A stretch of 64,000 nucleotides of DNA, from NCBI RefSeq assembly GCF_947501225.1, contig NZ_CANMUW010000009.1:62001-126000 (forward strand), read 5' to 3'. This stretch comes from an uncultured Shewanella sp. GTDB taxonomy: Bacteria > Pseudomonadota > Gammaproteobacteria > Enterobacterales > Shewanellaceae. This document shows, in pieces, positions 41,598 to 50,676 of this stretch. Every line of letters starts with the position of its first letter. Positions within the stretch are counted from its first letter, which is position 1. The notes beneath the pieces are model-generated. The model was not told the origin of the DNA, did no database searches, and was given only the letters and a program-made list of their open reading frames with translations. The position numbers and the translations under genes are program-made.

Positions 41598-42359
41598 TCA
41601 ATCCAAGACCCCTAATGAGTGAGCAAAACTCACCAGCTGTGCTCGGTTCTTGGCATTGAAAAGCTCTTTTAGACGGTTCTGGTGATAGTGCACGCCGCTC
41701 TCTGTCATCACCAATTTTTCGCCTATCTCCTCGCATGAATAACCTTGTGCGGTGAGCTCCAGCACCTGTATAGCCTTTGGAGAGAGGCAGTTGAAATTGC
41801 TGATGGGATTGAGTTGAGCAATGCACTGCTCATTGAACAGGCTGGAGTAGAGTTTTAGTTGGTAGTCAATTTGCTCACGATTAGCGTTCAGTTTCTGGCT
41901 TAGTGTTTTTCTGTCCAGTGGAGAAAACATAACAAACACAGCGTACCAATCAGGGTTGTACTTGATTGGCAACAGCCACAAGGCACGACTGACGATACTA
42001 AATTCATCCATCAAGCGCTTAAACTGTTCACCTTTTCCACCGCTATAGTCGGGATCTCGCCAAATATTTAGTCCGGGTAGGTTTTTATCGAAGTAAGCTT
42101 CATCACCGGAGGCAAAGTGTTGCAGATAGCGATGTCGATATATCCTTATACTGTCACTGGAACAGATGCCATATCTTGCCTTAAGCATCTCTTTGGGCAT
42201 GCGTCGACGCAGTTTTTTAAATTCGTTGGTTGCAGGCATTAACGCCTTTGTTGTAATACCATAAAAGAATTCACTCACCCCTTGTTCGGCTAAAAATTCA
42301 CTGGCGAGGCGAATATGTTCAGGGTCGATGTCGCAAGGTTTTGTGTAAATACTGGTCAT
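41598..42359 (-). CDS. LuxR-type regulator of the array, member 2
   Basis: 253 residues, same architecture as member 3: FFYGITTKALMPATNEFKKL near the N terminus, PDYSGGKGEQFKRLMDEF, and helix-turn-helix LTAQGYSCEEIGEKLVMTES with GVHYHQNRLKELFNAKNRAQ. The last 24 residues are identical to member 1, and the DNA there is nearly identical too. It lies between cytochrome units 2 and 3 on the same strand, 254 bp upstream of unit 3. Confidence 0.82.
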   Translation of the reverse strand: MTSIYTKPCDIDPEHIRLASEFLAEQGVSEFFYGITTKALMPATNEFKKLRRRMPKEMLKARYGICSSDSIRIYRHRYLQHFASGDEAYFDKNLPGLNIWRDPDYSGGKGEQFKRLMDEFSIVSRALWLLPIKYNPDWYAVFVMFSPLDRKTLSQKLNANREQIDYQLKLYSSLFNEQCIAQLNPISNFNCLSPKAIQVLELTAQGYSCEEIGEKLVMTESGVHYHQNRLKELFNAKNRAQLVSFAHSLGVLD

Positions 42360-42457
42360 AGAAAATACTGGTTAATGAATGTTGTTAAACGCTGTAGCGG
42401 AATTTTAAGTCAACTTAATGGAAGCGAGACTACCCATGGCGATATCCATTGTCAAAG

Positions 42458-42487
42458 AGGGCTTGGTGAGTTTGCAACACAAGCCCT
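42458..42487 (-). terminator. terminator-like hairpin after cytochrome unit 2
   Basis: Arms AGGGCTTG and CAAGCCCT around a 14-base loop, 31 bases beyond the unit 2 stop and before LuxR member 2. No long T tract. Confidence 0.45.
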
Positions 42488-42517
42488 TATATCTAGATTA
42501 ACTCGCTATAAACCGAC

Positions 42518-44461
42518 TTAATTTGGGTTTGGATGACAAGTCATACAGGAGTAAGGATCGGGGAATACCCGGCTCATATCCCAGTCAGAGTTTACTGAGC
42601 TCATCAGATCCGTATACTCCTCATAGTTCCCCATGGAGTCTCTGGGTAGGGAGTTTAAATCTTTAGGGACATTCGTATTGTATATGTGGGTGTTGCTCTT
42701 AATTTCTCCCTTATAGTCCTGATATCGACGCTGAGTCGAAGCATCACCATGGTGTAAGGGGCGGTTTTCTTTTGTGTCATGACACCAGAAACAGCGTGCG
42801 GTTTCGTTATGTCCCTGCGGTGCACCATTGCTCCCATGACAGGTGGCACAGTAGTAAGGCTGAGTTTTATCGAAGCCATCTTTCGAATTGATAGGCCAAC
42901 TGTGGCCACCATGGCCCAATGGATCTTTACTCTCATTGTGGCACTCGGTGCAATCGGCGATTCCCCAGCCGAAATGAGTAGACTTGAGTATTGCATTGTC
43001 AGGTTCTGAATTATCAGGTAGCTCAAAAACCTGAAGCGTCATGATATCCGAGCCATCTTCGGCCTGGCTGAAATCACGCTCCATGATATCTTTACCTGAG
43101 AATTCAGGCATGCCCCATACCTTGTAATGAGACTTAATTTCGGCATAGACATATTCTACTGGCTGATTCATCACCCATACATCGGACATGATATGCACTG
43201 CCCAGCCACCGAAGTTAGTTCTCCAGTCTATGCGGCAATGTTCAGGATCCACCTCTAAATTCATATTTCCACCCGCTGGTGATGAAAAGTCACATGTTGA
43301 ATTACGAGTGAAGTCTTTTACGATTGCCATTTCACCGTAACCGGTTGTCCAGCCACGGCCAACATCTGATGCGACACCGTTAATCCGGAACAGAGCAAAG
43401 TGTTCTATCTTGGCGCCGGTAGAGAGAGTAGGCCAGTAGTTGAAGGCAATATCCTGTCCCGCATCGGCGGCGGATAAGTAGACGTCCATCTTAGTGATCA
43501 CGCCCGGTTGAAAGATATCAGGGCGCATGTTGTGGGCTGTCACCTCCAGGTTTTTGATTACGGTTGGCTGTACATCCTTCTTTTTGTAGTCAATTGCCAT
43601 GGTCGGCACGATAACCTTGCCGCCGGCTTCTTCGAGGCGAGCCATCTCTCTATTCTGAACCCAGTGTCGTCTCTGGGTCATCTCGGGAGAAAAGGGTTGG
43701 AAGCGAATGGTCATCCCCGGCTGGATCCAAAACTGATCCATTCTGGAGTAGGTGAGCTCGCCCTGTGGACCGATACCACTGATGGTACTGTCGATTTTTT
43801 TGAACTCTCCGCCATCGTATTTAGACCTGAAATGCCAATCTTTGCCCTGAAAATTAGCATAGACATCGTTATCCTGTTCATCGAATACACCATCGCCATT
43901 ACTGTCCCAGGATATTTCAAATTCGAAGGTATCACGGCCGCTGTTTTCCGGGGTGACGATATTCTCGATTTTCAGATCATTACGGGTGTAGGCAAGATAG
44001 CGCAGGGCATCGAATACCCCGTAGTGGCCGTGAACGAAAATATCTGGACGAGCTGTGCCAGCCCCTAAACCATCGGGGTTTGTCATCAGAATCTGATGCA
44101 TCTTGGCCGCATCAATTCTGATTGTGGCTTCTTTCGGGTTATATATGCCTGCCAGGTGTGCATCTCGTTCATCTATCCAACCATCTTTGTTAAAGTCGAC
44201 ATCAGGGCCATCCGCTTTGGGCTTGTCTTTATTATCCAGGTCACTGTTATCATGTATCCAGTGTGTAACCGGATCTTCGTACCGGCCCAAATTTACATAG
44301 AATTCACCGGTGAATTTTGCCTCGGGCTTGATATCCATGGTGAGGTATTTGGACTTTTCTGGTTTTGGCTCTTCAGGTGTTACAGGAGCTTGTGGCGAAT
44401 CATCGCTGCCACATCCGGCTAACATGCTTAGCAAAAGCGCGCTATATAGCTTTCCTTTCAT
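42518..44461 (-). CDS. tetrahaem c-type cytochrome lipoprotein with EF-hand loops (unit 2)
   Basis: About 647 residues from MKGKLYSALLLSMLAGCGSD (ATG at 44461, six bases after GAGAG). Lipobox MLAGC. EF-hand-like DFNKDGWIDERD and DSNGDGVFDEQD, with an extra Asp/Lys-rich insert just before the first (DLDNKDKPKADGPDVDF). Haems CTECH, CATCH, CFWCH and CMTCH at the C terminus. A large palindrome lies 90-123 bp upstream of the start (44551-44584), in the gap after LuxR member 1. Confidence 0.87.
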   Translation of the reverse strand: MKGKLYSALLLSMLAGCGSDDSPQAPVTPEEPKPEKSKYLTMDIKPEAKFTGEFYVNLGRYEDPVTHWIHDNSDLDNKDKPKADGPDVDFNKDGWIDERDAHLAGIYNPKEATIRIDAAKMHQILMTNPDGLGAGTARPDIFVHGHYGVFDALRYLAYTRNDLKIENIVTPENSGRDTFEFEISWDSNGDGVFDEQDNDVYANFQGKDWHFRSKYDGGEFKKIDSTISGIGPQGELTYSRMDQFWIQPGMTIRFQPFSPEMTQRRHWVQNREMARLEEAGGKVIVPTMAIDYKKKDVQPTVIKNLEVTAHNMRPDIFQPGVITKMDVYLSAADAGQDIAFNYWPTLSTGAKIEHFALFRINGVASDVGRGWTTGYGEMAIVKDFTRNSTCDFSSPAGGNMNLEVDPEHCRIDWRTNFGGWAVHIMSDVWVMNQPVEYVYAEIKSHYKVWGMPEFSGKDIMERDFSQAEDGSDIMTLQVFELPDNSEPDNAILKSTHFGWGIADCTECHNESKDPLGHGGHSWPINSKDGFDKTQPYYCATCHGSNGAPQGHNETARCFWCHDTKENRPLHHGDASTQRRYQDYKGEIKSNTHIYNTNVPKDLNSLPRDSMGNYEEYTDLMSSVNSDWDMSRVFPDPYSCMTCHPNPN

Positions 44462-44550
44462 CTTCATCTCTCTCGGTGTCAAACTGGTTAGAGTTTTTAG
44501 TTCACAAATTACTTCTGAATTTGCTGACACGAGATTAGCCGATGCGATCC

Positions 44551-44584
44551 GCCAAAACGCTACGACTAGTCGTAGTGTTTTGGC
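44551..44584. promoter_or_regulatory. 34-bp palindrome upstream of cytochrome unit 2
   Basis: The centre is the perfect palindrome CTACGACTAGTCGTAG. It is flanked by one mismatched base on each side and then GCCAAAAC/GTTTTGGC arms. It lies between the LuxR member 1 stop and the unit 2 start. It has no T tract, so an operator (possibly for a LuxR-type dimer) is more likely than a terminator. Confidence 0.55.
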
Positions 44585-44663
44585 AGGGAAAAGAGAGTTG
44601 TGATGTGGATATGATTTTAACCGGAAGTTGAATAATTGTTTTTTGTTTGAATGGTGAGTTGAA

Positions 44664-45425
44664 TCAATCCAAGACCCCTAATGAGTGTGCAAAACTCACC
44701 AGCTGAGCTCGGTTCTTGGCATTGAAAAGCTCTTTGAGACGGTTCTGGTGATAATTAACGCCACTTTCTGAGATCACCAGATGCTCACCAATCTCTTCAC
44801 TCGACAACCCTTGTGCAGTTAGCCGTAATACCTCCAGCGCCTTAGGCGACAGGCAGTTAAAGTTAGTGATGGGGTTTAACTGGTTGATACACTGATCATT
44901 GAATAAAGTTGCATAGAGCTGCAACTGTCGTTCAATTTCTTGTCTGTGTTTTTTAAATGTGGTTTGTAATACCTCACGGGGGTGATCGGACAAAAGAACA
45001 AACGCACCTTGCCAGTCAGGGTTGTATTTGACAGAAAGTAACCAGATTGCGCGGCTAACGGCACCATGTTTATCCATCAGGCGCTTAAACTGTTCGCCTT
45101 TTCCTCCGGAGTAATCAGGGGAGGGAGGCAGGTTTGGACCCAGTTGAACTTTATTTGAATAGGCGCCATCTCCGTTGGCGAAGTGTTCGATATAATATTT
45201 TAAAAAGCAGCGTATGCTCTCTCTGGAGAAAATTAATTGGTTAGCTTTACACATTTCGCCGGGTATCCGCCTCTGCAGCCTCTTAAAATGGTTAAGAGAA
45301 GGCCCTTTATCTTTGGTAGTGATGCCATAAAAAAAGTTGGTTATCCCATACTTGCGTAGCACTTCACTGGCTTGACTGATGTAGATAGAATCGATGTTAC
45401 AGTGTTTAGTCTTTGTATAACTCAT
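44664..45425 (-). CDS. LuxR-type regulator of the array, member 1
   Basis: 253 residues with the family layout: FFYGITTKDKGPSLNHFKRL, PDYSGGKGEQFKRLMDKHGA and the helix-turn-helix LTAQGLSSEEIGEHLVISES with GVNYHQNRLKELFNAKNRAQ. Lies between cytochrome units 1 and 2, with a strong hairpin separating it from unit 1. It is therefore better placed to act on unit 2 downstream of it than to be the tail of the unit 1 transcript. Confidence 0.82.
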   Translation of the reverse strand: MSYTKTKHCNIDSIYISQASEVLRKYGITNFFYGITTKDKGPSLNHFKRLQRRIPGEMCKANQLIFSRESIRCFLKYYIEHFANGDGAYSNKVQLGPNLPPSPDYSGGKGEQFKRLMDKHGAVSRAIWLLSVKYNPDWQGAFVLLSDHPREVLQTTFKKHRQEIERQLQLYATLFNDQCINQLNPITNFNCLSPKALEVLRLTAQGLSSEEIGEHLVISESGVNYHQNRLKELFNAKNRAQLVSFAHSLGVLD

Positions 45426-45520
45426 AAATATTGTTGGTTTTTCCTATATCCTGATCCAGGCTGGTATCTGACAGACTATGGCGAAGGAATCTCTACTGTT
45501 CCCTGCGTCTTTGGTATTGC

Positions 45521-45552
45521 AAAGGCTTGCATCCCACTTAATGCAAGCCTTT
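45521..45552 (-). terminator. terminator-like hairpin after cytochrome unit 1
   Basis: Perfect 12-bp stem (AAAGGCTTGCAT with its complement) and an 8-base loop, 31 bases beyond the unit 1 stop. It ends in only three Ts on the minus strand. Confidence 0.6.
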
Positions 45553-45582
45553 ATCTATAACCTGACTTAGGCAATCTTGATT

Positions 45583-47490
45583 TTAATTAGGGTGACACGT
45601 CATACAGGAGTATGGATCGGGGAATACCCGGCTCATATCCCAGTCAGAATTGACCGAGCTCCAAATTTCTTGATATTCGCTGTAGTTACCATCCTTGTCA
45701 CGAGGCAAGACAGAGAGATCATTGGGATCGTTAGGATCCGGCACACCACCTTGTGAGGAGTTATAGATCTTGTCGTTACTCTTGATCTCATCGCCCTGAT
45801 AAAGCTTACGGGTCGATGCTTCGCCATGGTGCTTCGGGGTATTACTGTCGCCGGCGTGGCACCAGAAGCAGCGGGCGGTCTCTCCGTGCCCTTGAGGCGC
45901 ACCATTGTTTCCGTGACAAGTGGCGCAGTAGTAAGGCTGAGTTTTATCGAAGCCATCGCTACTGTTTATCGGCCAACTGTAGCCGCCGTGTCCTTTAGGG
46001 TCTTTACTTTCGTTGTGACACTCTGTGCAATCGGCAATCCCCCAACCAAAATGTGTCTCTTCTAGTATTGGCCCCTGGTCATCTTCCGGCAGCGCGAATA
46101 CCTGAAGGGTCATTATATCGCTGCCATCCTCCTGCGGGCTAAAGTCACGCTCGGCGGTGGCCTTACCACTGTACTCCTCCATACCAAATAGCTGGTAGTG
46201 ATCGCCATAGAGCGCGAGCGCGTACTCTTCCGGCTGGTTTATCACCCACACATCAGACATGATATGCATCTTGGTGCCACCAAAAGAGGACTGCCAGTCA
46301 AGTCGGCAGTGCTCAGGGTCCACTACCAAGTCCTGGCTACCGCCCGCTGGTGAGGAGAAATCGCATTTTGAGAGTGGGTTGAAATCGTTGTCAGTCACCA
46401 TCTCTCCCCATCCTGTAGTCCAGCCACGGGCCACCTCGGAAGCGAGGCCGTCTACCCTGAACAAACCAAAATGTTCGACTGTGGCACCGGTTGATAGTGA
46501 TGGCCAGTAGTTAAAGGCGACATCCAGTCCAGAGTCGGCTGCAGAGAGGAAGATATCCATCTTAGTGATGACCCCTGGTTGAAAGATATCCGGGCGCATG
46601 TCATGGGCGGTGATCTCAAGGTTTTGGACCACTAAGGGTTGAGTGTTTATGGATTTCATCACTATCAGTTGTGGCAATATAACTTTTCCACCACTCTCCT
46701 GAAGACGGGCTATCTCTCTGTCTTGTACCCATCGGCGACGCTGGGTCATCTCAGGAGAGAAGGGCTGGAAGCGAATGGTCATGCCGGGCTGGATCAACAT
46801 CTGGTCCAGCCGCTCGTAGTGGGCCTCACCTTGAGGGCCGAGTCCATCCAGTGTGCCGTTAAGGGTGGTCAACTCTCCGCCGTCAAACTTGATGCGGGTG
46901 TGCCAGTCTGTACTTTGATAGTTGGTGTAGATGTCGTTGTCCTGCTCGTCGAACGCACCGTCGCCGTTACTGTCCCAGGAAACGCTGAACTCGAAGGTGT
47001 CACGCCCGGTATCAATCGGCGCTTTGATGTTATCCAGCTTGAGATCGCTGCGCATCAAGGCCAGATAACGAAGGGCATCGAATGTGCCATAATGACCCTC
47101 TACAAAAATATCAGGTCTGGCTGAGCCTGCGCCCAGTCCATCTGGATTAGTTCTAAGTAGTCGATCCATCTCATTTGCATCGACAATAATCGGGCTCTCC
47201 TTTGGGTTGTAGACACCATCAAGGTGGGCGTCGCGCTCATCGATATGTTCGTCCTGATTAAGGTCTCTGGCTTTATCGCTCTGCAACCAGTCTTTTAGCG
47301 GATCGGGATAGCGGCCCAGATACACTTCAAACTGCCCCTCAAATTTGGCTTCGGGCTTAATATTCACAGTCAGGTACTTAGACTTCTTGGGGGAGGGTAT
47401 TGGATCGACGGGTTGCTCTTGTGAATCGTCACTACCACAAGCGGTTAGCAGACTGAGCACCAAGGTACTTAGCAAAAAATTTCTCATCAT
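45583..47490 (-). CDS. tetrahaem c-type cytochrome lipoprotein with EF-hand loops (unit 1)
   Basis: 635 residues (two adjacent ATGs, 47490 and 47487). MRNFLLSTLVLSLLTACGSD lipoprotein signal. EF-hand-like DLNQDEHIDERD (one glycine replaced by Glu) and DSNGDGAFDEQD. Haems CTECH, CATCH, CFWCH, CMTCH. The C-terminal block HFGWGIADCTECHNESKDPK is almost the same in units 1, 2 and 3, which shows that the array grew by duplication. First gene of the array in the direction of transcription. Confidence 0.87.
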   Translation of the reverse strand: MMRNFLLSTLVLSLLTACGSDDSQEQPVDPIPSPKKSKYLTVNIKPEAKFEGQFEVYLGRYPDPLKDWLQSDKARDLNQDEHIDERDAHLDGVYNPKESPIIVDANEMDRLLRTNPDGLGAGSARPDIFVEGHYGTFDALRYLALMRSDLKLDNIKAPIDTGRDTFEFSVSWDSNGDGAFDEQDNDIYTNYQSTDWHTRIKFDGGELTTLNGTLDGLGPQGEAHYERLDQMLIQPGMTIRFQPFSPEMTQRRRWVQDREIARLQESGGKVILPQLIVMKSINTQPLVVQNLEITAHDMRPDIFQPGVITKMDIFLSAADSGLDVAFNYWPSLSTGATVEHFGLFRVDGLASEVARGWTTGWGEMVTDNDFNPLSKCDFSSPAGGSQDLVVDPEHCRLDWQSSFGGTKMHIMSDVWVINQPEEYALALYGDHYQLFGMEEYSGKATAERDFSPQEDGSDIMTLQVFALPEDDQGPILEETHFGWGIADCTECHNESKDPKGHGGYSWPINSSDGFDKTQPYYCATCHGNNGAPQGHGETARCFWCHAGDSNTPKHHGEASTRKLYQGDEIKSNDKIYNSSQGGVPDPNDPNDLSVLPRDKDGNYSEYQEIWSSVNSDWDMSRVFPDPYSCMTCHPN

Positions 47491-47730
47491 CGCCTCTCAT
47501 TTTAATTATCGTTTAGCCTTGACCAGGCGAAATGAGTTTAAGGTAGGGTTGAAGATCAAACCTTAGAAGAAATATTAGGATTTTTTTGCCAAACGGATAG
47601 ATGTGATCTGTATTGTAAATTTTGTTAATAAAATTGACTGTTACGATTATTTATTGAGGGGAAGGGTGGAAAGAGGAGGGGAGTTACCGAGTGCCCGGAT
47701 GAACACTCGGTTAAGTGACTACTACTTTCA

Positions 47731-48624
47731 TTACTGTTCTGCGTATATCGCCTCGGCGAGCAGTCTGGCGGCCTGAGGAATGTTAGGCCCCGCTTGCTTG
47801 GTAACGGCAGAGTCGATAAATCTAACGGCATTGTTGTTAACGGCATTAACCTTATCAGCATCTTGGCGGGATTTTACCTCGGCTATGGTTGTGGTGCCGC
47901 TTCCGGCCTGCGGCCCCTCGAATATCGGGCCGGTAGCATCGGGCCACATAGGCAGTAATATCACATCCGGGTTTTGTTTTACCACTTCCGGCCAGGTGAC
48001 CATAGGGGCTATGCCATCACGTTCGGAAAAGATAGGTTTAGCGCCAACCAGCTCAATCAGCTCGGTCATATAGGAGTGTTTACCCGGCACGCATTTATAG
48101 AGGTAGTTTATCTCGTAATAGACCTCGGGTGAGTCTTTTTCGGTGAACTCGGCCGCTATCTCCTTTAACTCACCTTGAATCGATGCAACCAGCTCATCTG
48201 CTTGCTGCTGGTGGTCGATGGTCTTACCCAGTAGCTGTATCTTGGCATACACCTCCTCAAGACTTGATTCCTCCATATGGATAACCGGTATCCCAAGTGC
48301 CTCCAGCTTTGCCTTTAACCTGAGTTGTAAGCCGGTGGCGGTGAGTACTAGATCGGGATCGAGGCGGGTGATCTTGTCGATTGAGATATCGGTGAAGCCA
48401 CCGACCACCTCGATACGCTTTTGCTCTACTCTCAAAGGAAGCTCTGGTGGAAACCTTGCATAGCGCGTAACCCCGACTAAGTCATCGATGGCACCGATCT
48501 CTGCGACTGTGTGACTCCAGTTAGGTGCAAGGGAGACGATTCTGAGTTCTTGTCCCTCCTGGCTGAAAACCGTGTGGGGGCCGATTATCAGTAACAGCCA
48601 AATTAATATCTTTATCGCGCGCAT
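47731..48624 (-). CDS. BtuF-like periplasmic metal/cobalamin-binding protein
   Basis: 297 residues with a signal peptide (MRAIKILIWLLLIIGPHTVF-SQ). Peripla_BP_2/TroA-like fold signs: RIVSLAPNWSHTVAEIGAID, LVGVTRYARFP, DLVLTATGLQLRLKAKLEAL and a late DVILLPMWPD. These fit the BtuF/FhuD class III group that binds cobalamin, haem or siderophores. No permease of that class is adjacent. It precedes cytochrome unit 1 on the same strand by 240 bp, so haem or metal supply for cytochrome assembly is a possible role (inference only). Confidence 0.7.
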   Translation of the reverse strand: MRAIKILIWLLLIIGPHTVFSQEGQELRIVSLAPNWSHTVAEIGAIDDLVGVTRYARFPPELPLRVEQKRIEVVGGFTDISIDKITRLDPDLVLTATGLQLRLKAKLEALGIPVIHMEESSLEEVYAKIQLLGKTIDHQQQADELVASIQGELKEIAAEFTEKDSPEVYYEINYLYKCVPGKHSYMTELIELVGAKPIFSERDGIAPMVTWPEVVKQNPDVILLPMWPDATGPIFEGPQAGSGTTTIAEVKSRQDADKVNAVNNNAVRFIDSAVTKQAGPNIPQAARLLAEAIYAEQ

Positions 48625-48696
48625 GTGAGATCTCTATTTTCCAATATATGAGCATGATGGGGAGATTGGCGCTAAAGACAAGCGAGTTAAAACCGG

Positions 48697-48717
48697 TTTG
48701 TGTACAAGCACACAAAT
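48697..48717. promoter_or_regulatory. dyad between the BtuF-like gene and the ABC exporter
   Basis: TTTGTGT and ACACAAA arms around ACAAGC in the 187-bp divergent intergenic space. Candidate operator shared by both genes. Confidence 0.35.
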
Positions 48718-48811
48718 ATGATTGGCGATATAAAAGTCTGTTAAAAACCCCAGTGTTTTTTCTCATTACACTGCAGACAATACAGGTCTATTTGCCGATT
48801 TTGAGGTTGTA

Positions 48812-49696
48812 TTGTCAGTTATTTTGAGTGTGCGTGGCCTGACTCACTGTTACGGTGACGCTGTTGCGGTCAATAACATAAACTTGGATATTCAGGCGGG
48901 TCAGTGTTATGGCTTGCTTGGGCCAAATGGCGCCGGTAAGTCAACCACTCTTGAGATCCTCGAGGGCGTGCTCAAGCCCACACGCGGTGAGGTACTGTAC
49001 CGGGGCTTGCCAATCGATAAAAACTTTAAGCAAGAGATCGGCATTCAGTTTCAATCGACTACCTTGCCAGACCATCTGACCGTATATGATTGCCTGAAAC
49101 TCTTCTCAAGCTTCTATCAGAGTCATACACCGATTCCTCATCTGATAAAACAGTGTCAATTATCAGATATCGAAGACCAGTTTCATTACACCCTCTCCGG
49201 GGGACAAAGGCAGCGACTCCTGTTGGCGCTGAGTCTGATCAACGATCCGGCGTTACTCTTTTTAGATGAACCTACGACCGGGCTGGATCCACAGGCGAGG
49301 CTACATTTCTGGCAGTTGATCAGAGAGGTTAAACAGCAGGGTAAGACCATCATCTTAACCACCCACTATATGGAAGAGGCGGAGCAACTGTGCGATCAGA
49401 TTGCGATCATGGACAGAGGGGAGTTTATCGCCGAAGGCTCGCCGGACACCTTGCTTAAAGACAACTTCCTGCCACAGATAGTCGAGCTCAATGGTGAATA
49501 TACGGAGCAAGACTTTGATGGCTTACCGGTAAAGGTAAGCCAATGCGCAGGGCAAACGCGTGTGGAGTGTCACTCCTTCAACGATCTGCTCCCCATACTT
49601 AATACGTCGCCGGGCTCCTCTCGTGGCATGGCTGTACGTAAGCCACACCTCGAAGATCTGTTTTTAAAGCTAACCGGTAGTGAGCTTCGACTATGA
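48812..49696 (+). CDS. ABC transporter ATP-binding protein (DrrA/CcmA type)
   Basis: 294 residues with a TTG start after GAGG. Walker A GLLGPNGAGKSTTLE, signature LSGGQRQRLLLALS, Walker B ALLFLDEPTTGLDPQ and the switch histidine in ILTTHYMEEAEQL. Overlaps the permease gene by four bases (ATGA). Together they form a two-gene exporter of unknown substrate (drug, lipid or metal type). Confidence 0.88.
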   Translation: MSVILSVRGLTHCYGDAVAVNNINLDIQAGQCYGLLGPNGAGKSTTLEILEGVLKPTRGEVLYRGLPIDKNFKQEIGIQFQSTTLPDHLTVYDCLKLFSSFYQSHTPIPHLIKQCQLSDIEDQFHYTLSGGQRQRLLLALSLINDPALLFLDEPTTGLDPQARLHFWQLIREVKQQGKTIILTTHYMEEAEQLCDQIAIMDRGEFIAEGSPDTLLKDNFLPQIVELNGEYTEQDFDGLPVKVSQCAGQTRVECHSFNDLLPILNTSPGSSRGMAVRKPHLEDLFLKLTGSELRL

Positions 49697-50676
49697 ATGC
49701 ACTGTTTGCACTTATAACCGCACGTAACCATGAGTTCCTCCGTGACAAGTCTGCGCTGGGGTGGTCGCTTCTGTTTCCCATCATCATAGTGATCGCGCTG
49801 GTGTTGGTATTCGACGATGATAATCCGACGCTCTATCAACTTGGTGTCTATGGCGATGTTGATCAGATAGCGAAAATAACGGTGTTAAAACATATTGAAA
49901 TCATCCATTACAACGATCTTGAACAGGCCAAGCATAAGGTATCCAGACACTTAGTCGATGGATTGATTAGCAGTGATACCTACTGGGTCAACCCTGAAAG
50001 CGCGCAAGGTTACATCCTGAAGCAGCTTATTCTTGGCAAGTTGCCTCAATTGCAGCAAGAAGCCATTACAGGTAAAGCCGTGCGTCATGTCGAGTGGATC
50101 CTGCCCGGCATCATCGGCATGAACATGATGTTCTCGGCCCTCTATGGGGTGGGGTATGTCGTGGTCAGATATCGAAGAACCGGCGTACTCAAGCGCCTGC
50201 AGGTAACGCCACTGGCCGCTTGGCAGTTTCTGGCATCACAACTTATCTCCAGACTGGGTGCCACAGTCCTTTCAGCCATATTAGTGTTTGCGGTTATTGC
50301 CATCCTGTTCGATATCCGTTCTCAAGGCAGTGTGGCGCTTCTGGTACTGAACACTCTGCTGGGCAGCGCTGCCATGATCAGTATTGGCCTGTTGGTGGCC
50401 AGTCGCACACGTTCGGACGAGCTGTGCAATGGCCTGCTCAATATTCTCTCATGGCCGATGATGTTCCTGTCGGGGATCTGGTTCTCTTTGGAAGGCAGCA
50501 AGCCCTGGGTCAGGTTTATGGCCGATTGCCTGCCGCTGACACATATGAATGACGCTAATCGGGCCGTGATCATAGACGGTGCAGGCCTGTTAGATATTGG
50601 CGATCACCTGCTGTTTCTGGTTGCGATTATCCTGATCTGTTTGGGAGTGGCGAGCCGCAGTTTTCGCTGGGACTAA
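49693..50676 (+). CDS. ABC-2 type transporter permease
   Basis: 327 residues. One N-terminal membrane helix, a ~130-residue extracytoplasmic domain, then five helices. RTGVLKRLQVTPLAAWQFLA and PMMFLSGIWFSLEGSKPWVR are typical of DrrB/YadH-type ABC-2 permeases. Partner of the preceding ATPase. Confidence 0.87.
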   Translation: MNALFALITARNHEFLRDKSALGWSLLFPIIIVIALVLVFDDDNPTLYQLGVYGDVDQIAKITVLKHIEIIHYNDLEQAKHKVSRHLVDGLISSDTYWVNPESAQGYILKQLILGKLPQLQQEAITGKAVRHVEWILPGIIGMNMMFSALYGVGYVVVRYRRTGVLKRLQVTPLAAWQFLASQLISRLGATVLSAILVFAVIAILFDIRSQGSVALLVLNTLLGSAAMISIGLLVASRTRSDELCNGLLNILSWPMMFLSGIWFSLEGSKPWVRFMADCLPLTHMNDANRAVIIDGAGLLDIGDHLLFLVAIILICLGVASRSFRWD

